From positions 8,432,001 to 8,496,000 of the forward strand of contig NZ_CP021780.1 in NCBI RefSeq assembly GCF_002192415.1: a stretch of 64,000 nucleotides of DNA, in the 5' to 3' direction. The first letter of the stretch is position 1. Each line of letters starts with the position of its first letter. Position numbers and translations under genes: made by a program. The notes beneath the pieces were generated by a model. That model was not told the origin of the DNA and searched no databases. It was given only the letters and a program-made list of their open reading frames with translations. Shown piece by piece: positions 50,786-60,984 of the stretch. The stretch comes from Paenibacillus donghaensis (GTDB lineage Bacteria; Bacillota; Bacilli; Paenibacillales; Paenibacillaceae).

Positions 50786-50935
50786 TTGCATAAGGACTTA
50801 TTCGTTATTTATGTATATTTATGCAATGATAAGATTTTTTACGCTTTTATTCACTAAAGCTGTGTCGCAAAAGCAATTGTTAATCAAACTCATAAAAAAG
50901 TTTAAATTGCGCTCATGTCAGCTCGATGATAAAAT
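50786..50935 (+). promoter_or_regulatory. gltB upstream region: inverted repeat and promoter
   Basis: TTGCATAA (50786-50793) and its complement TTATGCAA (50819-50826) form an inverted repeat with 33 bases between centres, about three helical turns. TTGCGC (50907-50912), 17 bases and TAAAAT (50930-50935) form a sigma-A-like promoter, giving a leader of ~185 bases. A cre-like TTGAAACGTTTTCA lies just before at 50772-50785, one base short of the usual spacing. The regulators are not known. Confidence 0.5.
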
Positions 50936-51125
50936 AATATAACGAATCTTGGCTGAATATTTATTAAGATTTTCATCTGAAAATATTTCCTGAAATATAA
51001 GATTGTATAAGTAGTATTATATACTTTAGCCTTATATTCTTGCTCCAATGGACATTGCCTCAGCTTGAAGGGTTTAGCCGTTTCTTACTTCAGATAACGT
51101 CTACTTTATAATAGAAAGGTTGCAT

Positions 51126-54100
51126 ATGATGAGACACACTGAACTGCCCGGCAAACAGGGCCTGTATGATCCCCAGTTCGAAAAAGATGCTTGCGGCATG
51201 GGCTTCGTAGCCCATATCAAAGGCAAGCCGTCCCATGATATTGTTAGCAATGCTTTGACCATGCTGTTTAATATGGAGCACCGCGGAGGCCAGGGGGCCG
51301 AACCTAACTCGGGTGACGGCGCGGGTATTATGCTGCAGATTCCACACCGTTTTTTTGCCGGCGAAGCGCAGAAGCTTGGCTTTGAGCTTCCGGAGCAGGG
51401 ACAGTATGGTGTGGGTATGATCTTTTTGTCTCAGAACGAAGAAATCCGCAGCCGCCATGAAGCTCTGCTGAGCGATATTATCGCTGAAGAAGGCCAGGAA
51501 GTGATCGGCTACCGCGATGTGCCTACCTACGATGAGATGCTGGGCAAGACGGCCAAAGCGGCCAAGCCTAATGTCCGCCAGGTGTTCATCGGCCGCAGCG
51601 CAGGAATTACAGACGATCTGTCCTTTGAACGCAAGCTGTATGTTATCCGCAGACGCGCGGAGCTGGCTATCCGCTACGGCGGTGTGGAAGAAGGCGAATC
51701 CTTCTATATGCCAAGCATGTCATGTCTCAAGATTGTTTACAAGGGCATGCTGACCACAGAGCAGGTGGGCCAGTTCTACCTGGATCTGCAGAATGAGGAG
51801 CTGGAATCGGCAATTGCACTGGTCCACTCCCGTTTCAGCACCAACACCTTCCCAAGCTGGGAGCGGGCGCATCCGTACCGCTTCATGATCCACAATGGGG
51901 AGATCAACACCCTGCGCGGCAACGTCAACTGGATGCATGCCCGCCAGTCGCTGTTCAAGAGTGAAGTGTTCGGGGAATCCCTTAGCCAGATCAAGCCGGT
52001 TGTGAATCCTGACGGCTCGGATACAGCGATGTTTGACAATACCTTTGAATTTCTCTATCTCAGCGGACGCTCTTTGCCCCATGTGGCCATGATGATGGTT
52101 CCTGAACCTTGGAGCAACCATACAAGCATGGATGCGAAGAAGAGAGACTTCTACGAATATCACAGCACGCTGATGGAGCCTTGGGATGGCCCGGCAGCGA
52201 TGGGCTTCACCGATGGTATCCAGATCGGTGCCATTCTTGACCGCAACGGCTTGCGTCCGGCGCGTTATTATGTAACCAAAGACGATATGATTATTCTGTC
52301 CTCGGAAGCGGGCGTGCTTGATATCCCTGCCGAGAACATTCTATACAAAGACCGGCTGAGACCAGGGCGGATGCTGCTGGTCGATACGAAGGAAGGCCGG
52401 ATTATTTCCGATGAGGAAGTGAAGGCAGGAATTACTTCTGAACAGCCTTACCGTCAATGGCTGGATGAGCATCTGATCAGCCTGAGCGATCTTCCCGATG
52501 CGCCGGAGCTGCCTAATCCGAAGCATGACAACGTGCTGCAGCTGCAGCAATCGTTCGGCTATACCTTCGAGGATCTGCGCAAGGTGCTGGAGCCGATGGC
52601 TTCCACCGGCGCTGAAGCGGTGGTATCGATGGGATATGATTCTCCGCTCGCTGTGCTTTCCGACCGTCCGCAGCGTCTTTACAATTATTTCAAACAAATG
52701 TTCGCCCAGGTAACCAATCCGCCGATAGATGCCATCCGTGAAGAGCTCGTTACGTCCACGACGACAACGATTGGACCGGAGCGCAATCTGCTGAAGCCGG
52801 AACCGGAGAGCTGCCGCCATATCACACTGGAGACGCCGATTCTGTCCAACGAGGAATTCGCGAAGATCCGTCATGTCCGCCGTGCAGGCTTCAAGTCGAT
52901 GTCCATTCCGATTCTGTTCCCTGCGGAGCTGGGAGCGGAAGGCATGCGCACTGCGCTTGAACGGATGAACGAGGCTGCTGACCGCGTAATGGCCAAGGGA
53001 CATAATATTCTGATCCTGTCGGACCGCGGTGTGGACCGCGAGAATGCGGCAATTCCGGCACTGCTTGCCGTATCCAGCCTGCATCACCATCTGATCCGCC
53101 AGGGAACACGGACGAAGGTCAGCATCCTGCTTGAATCCGGCGAACCGCGTGAAGTGCACCACTATGCCCTGCTGCTTGGCTATGGCGTGAGTGCGGTCAA
53201 TCCTTATCTGGCCTTCGAAAGCCTGGATGACATGATCGGCCAAGGGCTGCTGCGCGGAATCTCGCATGAGAAGGCGATTAAGAACTATATCAAGGCTGCA
53301 ACGAAGAGCGTAGTGAAGATCCTGTCCAAGATGGGAATCTCGACCATTCAATCCTATCGGGGCGCGCAAATCTTCGAAGCGGTTGGGCTGAATTCCGAAT
53401 TCGTGGACCGTTACTTCACCTGGACGCCATCCCGCATCGGCGGTATCGGTCTGGAGGAAGTAGCCGCCGAAGCACTGATCCATCACACCCGTGCCTTCAC
53501 CGACAAGGACGGCAATGACAAGGTGCTGGATTCCGGCGGTGAATACCAATGGCGCAGTGACGGGGAAGAGCATCTGTTCAACCCGCAGACCATTCACCTG
53601 CTGCAGCATTCTGTACGCAGCGGTGATTACAGCCTGTATAAGAAATATGCTGCCCTGGTTCAGGGAGAGAGCAAGAAGCACCAGACCCTCCGTTCCCTGC
53701 TGGAATTCAATTCGAAGAATGAGCCGATTCCGCTGGAAGAAGTCGAGTCTGTTGAAGCAATCATGAGACGCTTCAAGACAGGGGCGATGTCCTTTGGTTC
53801 AATCAGCAAGGAAGCGCATGAGACGCTGGCGATCGCCATGAACCGGATCGGCGGCAAGAGCAATACCGGTGAAGGCGGAGAAGATCCGGCCCGGTTCATA
53901 CCGGACAGCAACGGCGATTCCCGCCGCAGTGCGATCAAGCAGGTCGCTTCGGGACGTTTCGGGGTTACTTCGAATTATCTGGTCAACGCAGATGAGATTC
54001 AGATCAAGATGGCCCAGGGCGCGAAGCCCGGTGAAGGCGGACAGCTTCCGGGACGCAAGGTGTATCCTTGGGTTGCCGAAGTCCGTGGCTCCACGGCAGG

Positions 54101-55724
54101 TGTGGGACTGATCTCCCCGCCGCCGCATCATGACATCTATTCTATTGAGGATCTGGCAGAGCTGATCTATGATCTGAAGAATGCCAATCCGCGTGCCAAT
54201 ATTAACGTTAAGCTGGTCTCTGAGGTAGGGGTAGGCACGATCGCAGCCGGTGTTGCCAAAGGGCGTGCCGACATCATTCTGATCAGCGGCTACGACGGCG
54301 GAACAGGGGCGTCTCCGATGAACTCCATCCGTCATGCCGGTCTTCCGTGGGAGCTGGGTCTGGCTGAAACCCACCAGACGCTGATGCTGAACAATCTGCG
54401 TGACCGCGTCGTGCTGGAAACCGACGGTAAGATGCTGAGCGGCAGAGACCTTGCGGTAGCGATATTGCTTGGTGCCGAAGAATACGGCTTCTCCACAGCT
54501 CCGCTTGTAGCTGTAGGCTGCATCATGATGCGGGTATGCCAGATGGATACCTGCCCGGTTGGTGTAGCCACTCAGAATCCGGAGCTGCGCAAGAACTTTA
54601 CCGGTGATCCGCAGCATGTGGTCAATTTCATGACCTTTGTGGCCCAGGATCTGCGTGAGATCATGGCGAGTCTTGGTTTCCGTACCATTCAGGAGATGGT
54701 CGGACGCACGGATTGCCTCGATGCCGTGCATGCTTCCTACCACTGGAAGAAACGTGGCGTGGATCTGTCCAGCCTGCTGCATACGCCGCAGCTGGCAGAA
54801 GGGAGCACCCGCTTCCGCAGCAAACGCCAGAATCATGGGCTGGAGGAAACGCTTGACGTTTCCAAACTGCTTGATCTGGCGGCACCTGCTCTGGAGTCGG
54901 GAACAGCCGTAGAGGCATCACTGCCGATTACGAACGTGAACCGTGCTGTAGGAACGATCCTTGGCAGTGAGTTGACCCGTAAATACGGAGCGGCAGGCTT
55001 GCCTGAAGACACTATCCGCCTTCATTTCACTGGCTCGGCCGGACAGAGTCTCGGAGCGTTCATGCCTAAGGGGATTACGATCACTGTGGATGGCGACTCC
55101 AACGATTACGTGGGCAAAGGCCTCTCCGGAGGCAAAATTATCATCAAGCCTTCTCCTAAGGCAACCTTCGCTGCCGAAGAGAATATCATCATCGGCAATA
55201 CGGCACTTTACGGAGCGACGAGCGGTGAGGCTTACATCAGCGGGATTGCCGGAGAACGTTTTGCAGTCCGCAACTCAGGGGCCAAGGTAGTCGTGGAAGG
55301 CGTGGGCGACCATGGCTGTGAATATATGACTGGCGGCCGTGTGGTTGTGCTTGGCGAAACGGGTCGCAACTTCGCGGCAGGGATGTCGGGCGGTATCGCC
55401 TACGTCTACGATCCGGACAATTCCTTCGTCAGCCGCTGCAACCTGGAGATGGTGCTGCTGGAGCGTGTGGAGGAAGCGGACGAAACCGAGGAGCTCCGCA
55501 GCCTGATTCTCCGTCACACCGAGCTTACCGGAAGTAGTGTCGGACAACGGGTGCTGGATACTTGGGCAGACAGCCTGCCGCGATTCGCACGTGTAATTCC
55601 GAAGGACTACAAACGGATGCTGGAGCAGATCCGCAAGGTAGAGCAAACCGGATTAACCGGCGAGGCTGCGCTTATGGCTGCCTTCGAAGCCAATATGCGT
55701 GAACTTGCGCGTGTAGGCGGCTAA
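51126..55724 (+). CDS. gltB: Glutamate synthase, large subunit
   Basis: A 1532-residue enzyme that makes glutamate from glutamine and 2-oxoglutarate. The class II amidotransferase starts at Cys23 ([11 protein letters not shown]) after a short propeptide to be removed. A central domain (~460-770) and the FMN synthase domain (~830-1200, with [10 protein letters not shown] and [11 protein letters not shown]) follow. The 3Fe-4S cysteines are Cys1132, Cys1138 and Cys1143 ([12 protein letters not shown]). The C-terminal GXGXG beta-helix is at ~1280-1480 ([26 protein letters not shown]). ATG 51126 follows AGAAAGG. No small-subunit gene follows; electrons may come from a distant GltD or ferredoxin. 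Confidence 0.95.
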   Translation: MMRHTELPGKQGLYDPQFEKDACGMGFVAHIKGKPSHDIVSNALTMLFNMEHRGGQGAEPNSGDGAGIMLQIPHRFFAGEAQKLGFELPEQGQYGVGMIFLSQNEEIRSRHEALLSDIIAEEGQEVIGYRDVPTYDEMLGKTAKAAKPNVRQVFIGRSAGITDDLSFERKLYVIRRRAELAIRYGGVEEGESFYMPSMSCLKIVYKGMLTTEQVGQFYLDLQNEELESAIALVHSRFSTNTFPSWERAHPYRFMIHNGEINTLRGNVNWMHARQSLFKSEVFGESLSQIKPVVNPDGSDTAMFDNTFEFLYLSGRSLPHVAMMMVPEPWSNHTSMDAKKRDFYEYHSTLMEPWDGPAAMGFTDGIQIGAILDRNGLRPARYYVTKDDMIILSSEAGVLDIPAENILYKDRLRPGRMLLVDTKEGRIISDEEVKAGITSEQPYRQWLDEHLISLSDLPDAPELPNPKHDNVLQLQQSFGYTFEDLRKVLEPMASTGAEAVVSMGYDSPLAVLSDRPQRLYNYFKQMFAQVTNPPIDAIREELVTSTTTTIGPERNLLKPEPESCRHITLETPILSNEEFAKIRHVRRAGFKSMSIPILFPAELGAEGMRTALERMNEAADRVMAKGHNILILSDRGVDRENAAIPALLAVSSLHHHLIRQGTRTKVSILLESGEPREVHHYALLLGYGVSAVNPYLAFESLDDMIGQGLLRGISHEKAIKNYIKAATKSVVKILSKMGISTIQSYRGAQIFEAVGLNSEFVDRYFTWTPSRIGGIGLEEVAAEALIHHTRAFTDKDGNDKVLDSGGEYQWRSDGEEHLFNPQTIHLLQHSVRSGDYSLYKKYAALVQGESKKHQTLRSLLEFNSKNEPIPLEEVESVEAIMRRFKTGAMSFGSISKEAHETLAIAMNRIGGKSNTGEGGEDPARFIPDSNGDSRRSAIKQVASGRFGVTSNYLVNADEIQIKMAQGAKPGEGGQLPGRKVYPWVAEVRGSTAGVGLISPPPHHDIYSIEDLAELIYDLKNANPRANINVKLVSEVGVGTIAAGVAKGRADIILISGYDGGTGASPMNSIRHAGLPWELGLAETHQTLMLNNLRDRVVLETDGKMLSGRDLAVAILLGAEEYGFSTAPLVAVGCIMMRVCQMDTCPVGVATQNPELRKNFTGDPQHVVNFMTFVAQDLREIMASLGFRTIQEMVGRTDCLDAVHASYHWKKRGVDLSSLLHTPQLAEGSTRFRSKRQNHGLEETLDVSKLLDLAAPALESGTAVEASLPITNVNRAVGTILGSELTRKYGAAGLPEDTIRLHFTGSAGQSLGAFMPKGITITVDGDSNDYVGKGLSGGKIIIKPSPKATFAAEENIIIGNTALYGATSGEAYISGIAGERFAVRNSGAKVVVEGVGDHGCEYMTGGRVVVLGETGRNFAAGMSGGIAYVYDPDNSFVSRCNLEMVLLERVEEADETEELRSLILRHTELTGSSVGQRVLDTWADSLPRFARVIPKDYKRMLEQIRKVEQTGLTGEAALMAAFEANMRELARVGG

Positions 55725-55763
55725 ACGACCTGCTGTTCTGAACGAATAATAATAGTAACGCTT

Positions 55764-55807
55764 AAGGACTTGACCCTCTCCCGCTTGCGGTATGGCCAGG
55801 TCCTTTT
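55764..55807 (+). terminator. Terminator of gltB
   Basis: AAGGAC-TTG-CC pairs with GG-CA-GTCCTT with small mismatches, followed by TTTT. Confidence 0.75.
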
Positions 55808-55949
55808 GCTTGTATTGTCCGCAACGTTCTGAGCGATGGAGTACGATTGTGGTTAATATTCAGGTATCCGGGATACCTGAAAGACAGGGTGATTTTCGGT
55901 AAAAAGGGTAAATGTGCTAAAATATGAAAGATGGAAAGGAAGTGAGAGT

Positions 55950-56876
55950 ATGCCGAATAAGGCAAACCCGCAGGAGCCTGTAGCCCGCTTACAGGGTATC
56001 ACCAAGAAGATGGGCTCCAAAACATTGGTCAATGATCTGACGCTGGATATTCCGCCAGGTCAAATCTTCGGGTTTCTGGGACCCAACGGTGCAGGCAAAA
56101 CCACAACTATCCGCATGATGGTCGGTCTGATCTCGATCAGCCGGGGAGACATTCTGATCTGCGGAAGCAGTATTAGAACCCAATTCGAAGAAGCTATTGC
56201 CAATGTAGGAGCCATCGTCGAGAATCCAGAAATGTACAAATTTCTTAGCGGCTACCAGAATCTGCGCCAATATGCGCGGATGGTGCCGGGCATCACGAAA
56301 GAACGGATGGCCGAGGTAGTGGAACTGGTAGGACTGACAGGAAGAATTAATGACAAGGTGAAGACTTATTCGCTGGGGATGAGGCAGAGACTCGGGGTAG
56401 CCCAGGCCTTGCTGCACCGGCCGAAGCTGTTGATTCTGGACGAGCCTACGAACGGCCTGGACCCGCAGGGGATACGCGAGCTGCGTGACTATCTGCGCCG
56501 CCTATGCCATGAGGAAGGAACAACCGTATTCGTATCGAGCCATCTGCTCTCCGAGATGGAACTGATGTGTGACAGTGTAGCTATTATTCAGAACGGGCGA
56601 CTGCTGGATGTGAAGCAGCTCAAAGTGGTGGGAAGCAAGACGATGCCGATGGGCGAGACTTTATTCGAGGTGGATGACCCGCAGGCGGCTTTGTCCGTGA
56701 TAGGCCGTGGTATCTTTAAGAGCGGCGGCCTGGTTATTGAGGCGGAACGTGAGGAAATTGCCGAGCTGAATGCCAAGCTGGTTGCGGCCGGTCTTAAGGT
56801 GTACAGCATTAAGTCACTGTCGCGGTCGCTGGAGGATCAATTCTTTGAGGTTACTGGAGGTGAAGGCATTGGGTAA
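55950..56876 (+). CDS. ABC transporter ATP-binding protein
   Basis: A 308-residue ABC ATPase of the BcrA/DrrA-like type. Walker A is GPNGAGKTTT (residues ~43-52), the signature is YSLGMRQRLGVAQALL, and Walker B is LLILDEPTNGLDPQG with the H-loop in FVSSHLLSEM. The C-terminal 80 residues are the usual tail of exporters. The ATG at 55950 follows AAAGGAAGTGAG. It forms a two-gene exporter with the next gene. Peptide antibiotics or lipids are typical substrates; here unknown. Confidence 0.9.
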   Translation: MPNKANPQEPVARLQGITKKMGSKTLVNDLTLDIPPGQIFGFLGPNGAGKTTTIRMMVGLISISRGDILICGSSIRTQFEEAIANVGAIVENPEMYKFLSGYQNLRQYARMVPGITKERMAEVVELVGLTGRINDKVKTYSLGMRQRLGVAQALLHRPKLLILDEPTNGLDPQGIRELRDYLRRLCHEEGTTVFVSSHLLSEMELMCDSVAIIQNGRLLDVKQLKVVGSKTMPMGETLFEVDDPQAALSVIGRGIFKSGGLVIEAEREEIAELNAKLVAAGLKVYSIKSLSRSLEDQFFEVTGGEGIG

Positions 56877-57651
56877 TTTTGTATCGCTCATACATAATGA
56901 GAATATCAAAATCTACAGACGTATCCGCACATGGATTATGCTGTTGATTGTGGCCGCTATGAGTACGCTGCTGCCTGTATTGGTATATTTCACAAGTGAT
57001 GGCGAGAGCACAATCGGATTATGGAGCAATTTCCAGACGACCACCAGCGTGTCCTTCTTTCTGGTCACCATCTTTACCGTAGTGGTTGCTGCGGACTCCG
57101 TGGCGGGCGAATTCACCTGGGGAACCGTGAAGCTGCTGTTGATCCGCCCGTGGAGCCGCTCCAAAATCCTGCTCTCGAAATACCTTTCGGTAGTGCTGTT
57201 CAGCTTGCTGAGTACAGCCGTATTGATCGCTTTTGGTTTAGGCGCGTCATACCTGTTCTCGTCCTCCACTTCAGGGGGAATCACGGATGCTGCTTCCTGG
57301 ACTCCGGCTGAATATGCGTTTATGGAGATTCTGTGCCGATATGTGGATCTGTTCGTGACCACGGCGCTTGCCTTTATGGTATCAAGCGTATTTCGTGCCA
57401 GCGGGCTGGCGATTGGTCTGTCCATGTTTATTATGTTCGCCAAGGACATCTTCGTGGCCATCTTTAACCCGGACCGGTTTGAGTGGGCGAGATATCTGAT
57501 CTTCAGTCATATGGATCTGCGCAGCTATTTGCTGACGGATACTGTGGGAGGCTCCACGCTGGGCTTTGCCGTGGGTGTGCTGGCTGCTTATTATGTGTTG
57601 TTTCTGGCCGTTGCCTGGATTGTGTTCCGCAAAAGAGACGTAGCTGCCTAA
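56869..57651 (+). CDS. ABC-2 type transporter permease
   Basis: A 260-residue permease with six membrane segments (WIMLLIVAAMSTLLPVLVYF, SVSFFLVTIFTVVVAADSVAGE, and others) and the conserved EFTWGTVKLLLIRPWSRSKIL coupling motif. The TTG start at 56869 is chosen because GGAGGTGA lies six bases upstream and the ATPase stop overlaps; an in-frame GTG at 56860 is an alternative. It partners the preceding ATPase. It is convergent with the bactofilin gene, four bases apart. Confidence 0.87.
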   Translation: MGNFVSLIHNENIKIYRRIRTWIMLLIVAAMSTLLPVLVYFTSDGESTIGLWSNFQTTTSVSFFLVTIFTVVVAADSVAGEFTWGTVKLLLIRPWSRSKILLSKYLSVVLFSLLSTAVLIAFGLGASYLFSSSTSGGITDAASWTPAEYAFMEILCRYVDLFVTTALAFMVSSVFRASGLAIGLSMFIMFAKDIFVAIFNPDRFEWARYLIFSHMDLRSYLLTDTVGGSTLGFAVGVLAAYYVLFLAVAWIVFRKRDVAA

Positions 57652-57655
57652 TTCC

Positions 57656-58102
57656 TTAACCGGCTTCCAGCGTGCTCTGCTTGGCGGAGGCCCGTGAATT
57701 GGCCTTGTCCGCTATAGAGTTGTCCAGCCCGCCCGCTGTGTCCGGGGCGGGCTGTTCATGCATCTCAATGGAGCCGTTAATCAGGCTGCCCTCGTGAATG
57801 GTAAGGCTCTGTGCCTGAATATTACCTTGCAGCTGTCCGGTTTCGGCCATAATCAGCCGCCGCTGTGCCGTTACATCGCCGAACACTTTACCCGCAATGA
57901 TTACTTCCTCTGCATGAATGCTGGAACGTACGGTTCCTTGCTCGCCTACCGTTACCGTGCCGCTGCACACAATCTCACCGCTGAAGGTCCCCTCAATCCG
58001 CAGGTTGGTATCACAATGCACCTTGCCCTCCAATGTTCCCCCATGACCAATCAATGAATCCGTTGGCCTGTAAGCCCCCAGCGATTGTCCTCGCTTCCAC
58101 AT
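57656..58102 (-). CDS. Bactofilin (polymer-forming cytoskeletal protein)
   Basis: A 148-residue protein with the bactofilin (DUF583) beta-helix at ~20-120: repeated turns such as GTLEGKVHCDTNLRIEGTFSGEI, GTVTVGEQGTVRS and VIIAGKVFGDVTAQ. Bactofilins self-assemble into filaments that place cell-wall enzymes. It lies 33 bases after the M23 peptidase gene on the same strand, a pairing common in bacteria where the peptidase acts on the wall at the filament. GGAGGAA precedes the ATG. Confidence 0.92.
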   Translation of the reverse strand: MWKRGQSLGAYRPTDSLIGHGGTLEGKVHCDTNLRIEGTFSGEIVCSGTVTVGEQGTVRSSIHAEEVIIAGKVFGDVTAQRRLIMAETGQLQGNIQAQSLTIHEGSLINGSIEMHEQPAPDTAGGLDNSIADKANSRASAKQSTLEAG

Positions 58103-58135
58103 ACTGCATTCCTCCTTTTTCTTGATAATGAATAT

Positions 58136-59170
58136 TTAAGGTTTGACGTAAGTTAACGGATTGACTGTCTTGTTGTGCTTGACGACCTGGAAATGAAGAT
58201 GAGGGCCCGTGCTGCGTCCGGTGCTGCCTAAGAGACCAATCTTCTCTCCCTTCTGGACGGTGTCGCCAGGGGAGACGAGCATGCCGCTTAAATGCATATA
58301 CCAGGTCTCCAGCCCGTTCGGATGCTTCAGGATAATATACTTGCCGCGTGCTCCCTGCTGGTCGACAGCCGTCACTTCACCTTCCATAGCGGCGTAGACA
58401 GGGTCCCCGATGCTGCCGGCAATATCGATCCCAGAGTGAAAAGCGGAGGAACCCTTGAAGGGGTCGGTACGGTAGCCGAAGCTGGAGGTCATTACCTTGG
58501 ACTTAGTCGGCCAGATGACAGCAGGCAGCAGCCGCTGCTTCTCGGCCTGGATTTTCTTGGCCTCCAGGTTGGCCTTGGCTTCGTTGGCCTCCTTGGCCTC
58601 GGTGATAGTAGCGGTAATGCTGTTCATCATCTCGTCCAGCAGTGTGCGTATCTCTGCGAAGTCGTCCTTGGTAACTTGTGCCAGATGCAGCGTTTCCTGC
58701 TGGTGAACAGCGATATACTCACCGCCCATCTGATCTGTATCCACACTGCCCGAGGCTGAAGTTCCGCTGGCTGCCGAATCGCCCGAAACCTCCCCCTTGC
58801 TGGTGTCAATCAGCGTCTGGAGCTGCTGTTCCAGCTCGCTGACACTTCGAAGCTTGTCTTTGATCGTTTCGGCCTCTTCCGACAGATCGGTAACCTGACT
58901 GCGCAGCTGCAGCAGATCCTGATCCTTGTCTGCGACCTTCATTTCCATCTTCAGATTGGTAAGGGTAAGTGCAGCGGCCTCCGCTTCCAGCTGCGATATC
59001 GACTGCGAGGCATGAAAATGCATGGACGTGACCAGACTGGAGAGAGAAAGAACGGCTACGGCCGGCAGGGCCAAAGCGAGCGGCTTGGATAGCTGAAGCT
59101 GTCTGACCGGACGCCCGGCTTCCCTGACGACGAGCAGTGTGATCCGGTTATGATCGGTTTGACTCTTCAT
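58136..59170 (-). CDS. Membrane-anchored M23 peptidase (LytM type)
   Basis: A 344-residue protein. A signal anchor (LALALPAVAVLSLSSLVTSM, ~residues 27-46) is followed by a coiled coil (~55-115), a linker and a helical segment. The peptidase domain (~235-343) has FGYRTDPFKGSSAFHSGIDIAG with the first zinc His and Asp, and HLHFQVVKH with the HxH motif. It should cut peptidoglycan peptide bonds or, if partner-dependent, shape the wall. The ATG at 59170 follows AGGAAGGAGAAG; an in-frame upstream ATG at 59224 is less likely. It heads the operon with bactofilin. Confidence 0.9.
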   Translation of the reverse strand: MKSQTDHNRITLLVVREAGRPVRQLQLSKPLALALPAVAVLSLSSLVTSMHFHASQSISQLEAEAAALTLTNLKMEMKVADKDQDLLQLRSQVTDLSEEAETIKDKLRSVSELEQQLQTLIDTSKGEVSGDSAASGTSASGSVDTDQMGGEYIAVHQQETLHLAQVTKDDFAEIRTLLDEMMNSITATITEAKEANEAKANLEAKKIQAEKQRLLPAVIWPTKSKVMTSSFGYRTDPFKGSSAFHSGIDIAGSIGDPVYAAMEGEVTAVDQQGARGKYIILKHPNGLETWYMHLSGMLVSPGDTVQKGEKIGLLGSTGRSTGPHLHFQVVKHNKTVNPLTYVKP

Positions 59171-59381
59171 GGCTTCTCCTTCCTGCGGCTTCTGCAGCCG
59201 CCTCTGTGATACTTGGACTATCAAGTCCTCCGAATCAGGCTAATCACGGGGGGTCTTACTACTCTATGTATTCGGTCTCTTTCAGGAACATGACAACGTT
59301 TGTTTGAATAAAGAAAGAGAGTTACGGCAAAACCTGTATCTAGGCGATGCGGGAGGTTTCTATTTCTTAGGAGGTGGTGGA

Positions 59382-60815
59382 GTGAAGGTGGTTGCAATTC
59401 TACTTATTCTGATGTTCATTCAGTTCGCCATAATTATATGTTGTGAGTTCCGCCGTCCGCAAAGAGCGGTAGCCTGGCTATCCATCACCCTATGCTGTCC
59501 TCCGCTGGGTCTGGTGTTCTATTACTTTCTGGGGCGTGATTACAGGCACGGCCGCTTAGTAGACAGGAGATGCCAGACGTTGTTTCGGGAGATCGATATG
59601 CATGTCTTGAACCGTAGCCGGATTGTAAAAGTGTCTGCGGATACCGGAAACCCACAGTTCGAGCAGAACGTGGGGCTGCTGACGCTGCTGGGCAGACTTG
59701 CCGAAAGCCCGGTTACGGGGCATAATCGCAGCCAGCTGCTCAGCAGTGCTGAAGAGGCGTATGAAGAAATGCTGAAGGTGATGGAAGCTGCCCAAGAGCA
59801 TATTCATCTGGAATTTTATATTTTCCGTGACGATGAGATTGGAGAACAATTTCAGGACCTGATGATACGCAAAGCGCGCCAGGGTGTTAAGGTGCGTCTG
59901 CTCTGCGACGGTCTGGGCAGCCGCGGAACGATGAGCCGCCGGTTTATCCACACCTTGCGTCAGGCGGGGGTTGAGCTGCATTTTTTCCTTCCCCCGCTTA
60001 GTTCGCTGCTGGACCGCCGCTTTAACTACCGTAATCACCGCAAAATCCTGGTGGTTGACGGCCTGATCGGCTTCACCGGCGGGATGAATATCGGAGATGA
60101 TTATTTGGGCAAGGACCCCAAAATGGGCTTTTGGCGCGATACGCATGTGCGGCTGGAAGGGGACGCCGTATATTATCTGCAATTTACTTTCCTGAAGGAC
60201 TGGAGACTGGCCACTGGAGAGGGTATGAGCCACCCGCGTCTGTTCCCGAAGCATACATGCACAGCACTTGAAGCCGTACAGATTGTCAAGAGCGGTCCGG
60301 ATGGCGATCTGGATGCATCGCAGGAGATGTATTTTGCCGCTCTGTGCGCCGCCAGGCAGCGGATATGGATTACTACGCCGTATTTCATTCCGGATTCCAG
60401 CATCTGTCGGGCGCTCAAGAGCGCTGTGCTCCGGGGGGTGGATGTAAAAATCATTGTCCCTGCCATCCCCGACCACAAGCTGGTCCATTATGCTTCCCAT
60501 GCCTATATGGACAACCTGCAGGATGCGGGTGTGAAGTTCTACAAATATACCAAGGGATTCATGCATGCCAAAGTAATGATAGCCGACGGCCTGCTGGCTT
60601 CGGTGGGCAGTGCCAATCTGGATATGCGCAGCTTCTATTCCAACTTCGAGCTGTCGGCAGTTCTGCTGGAGCCGGGCAAAGTGGAGCAGCTGGCTGCCGG
60701 ATTCCAGCAGGACCTGAAGCACTGTGAATATATTGACCCTTACCGGTTCAGGGAGAGAGGAAGGGGTGTCAAGCTCCTGGAAGGGCTCTGTCAGCTGTTG
60801 TCACCGCTCTTATGA
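59382..60815 (+). CDS. cls: Cardiolipin synthase
   Basis: A 477-residue membrane enzyme that joins two phosphatidylglycerol molecules. Two membrane segments open it (VVAILLILMFIQFAIIICC and the WLSITLCCPPLGLVFYYFLG stretch). Two PLD domains follow: HRKILVVDG with NYRNHRK near 235, and HAKVMIADG with GSANLDMRSF near 415, the HKD motifs. A GTG start at 59382 is chosen because AGGAGGTGG lies five bases upstream and length then matches cardiolipin synthases (~480); a longer TTG-start reading from 59304 lacks a good ribosome binding site. Confidence 0.9.
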   Translation: MKVVAILLILMFIQFAIIICCEFRRPQRAVAWLSITLCCPPLGLVFYYFLGRDYRHGRLVDRRCQTLFREIDMHVLNRSRIVKVSADTGNPQFEQNVGLLTLLGRLAESPVTGHNRSQLLSSAEEAYEEMLKVMEAAQEHIHLEFYIFRDDEIGEQFQDLMIRKARQGVKVRLLCDGLGSRGTMSRRFIHTLRQAGVELHFFLPPLSSLLDRRFNYRNHRKILVVDGLIGFTGGMNIGDDYLGKDPKMGFWRDTHVRLEGDAVYYLQFTFLKDWRLATGEGMSHPRLFPKHTCTALEAVQIVKSGPDGDLDASQEMYFAALCAARQRIWITTPYFIPDSSICRALKSAVLRGVDVKIIVPAIPDHKLVHYASHAYMDNLQDAGVKFYKYTKGFMHAKVMIADGLLASVGSANLDMRSFYSNFELSAVLLEPGKVEQLAAGFQQDLKHCEYIDPYRFRERGRGVKLLEGLCQLLSPLL

Positions 60816-60861
60816 TAGAAAAGGTGACAAAAGCTGAACTTTTCGAACGAACGTAGCCAAT

Positions 60862-60885
60862 CGGCTCCTTATTTAAGCCGTTTTT
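60862..60885 (+). terminator. Short terminator of the cardiolipin synthase gene
   Basis: CGGCT pairs with AGCCG over a nine-base loop and is followed by five T. A TATAAT just after it (60890-60895) may belong to the promoter of the next gene. Confidence 0.6.
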
Positions 60886-60984
60886 ATGATATAATAAAGT
60901 GAATAAGCAGAAATGTCAGTAAGTATAGCGTGCAAGTATACTTCCGTATATTTCAAATTACACTGTTATTATAGGGGGAGTTCT

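Noticed and set aside
59304..59381. Longer N-terminus of cardiolipin synthase from TTG at 59304
   Set aside because: There is no ribosome binding site at useful distance, whereas AGGAGGTGG lies right before GTG 59382.
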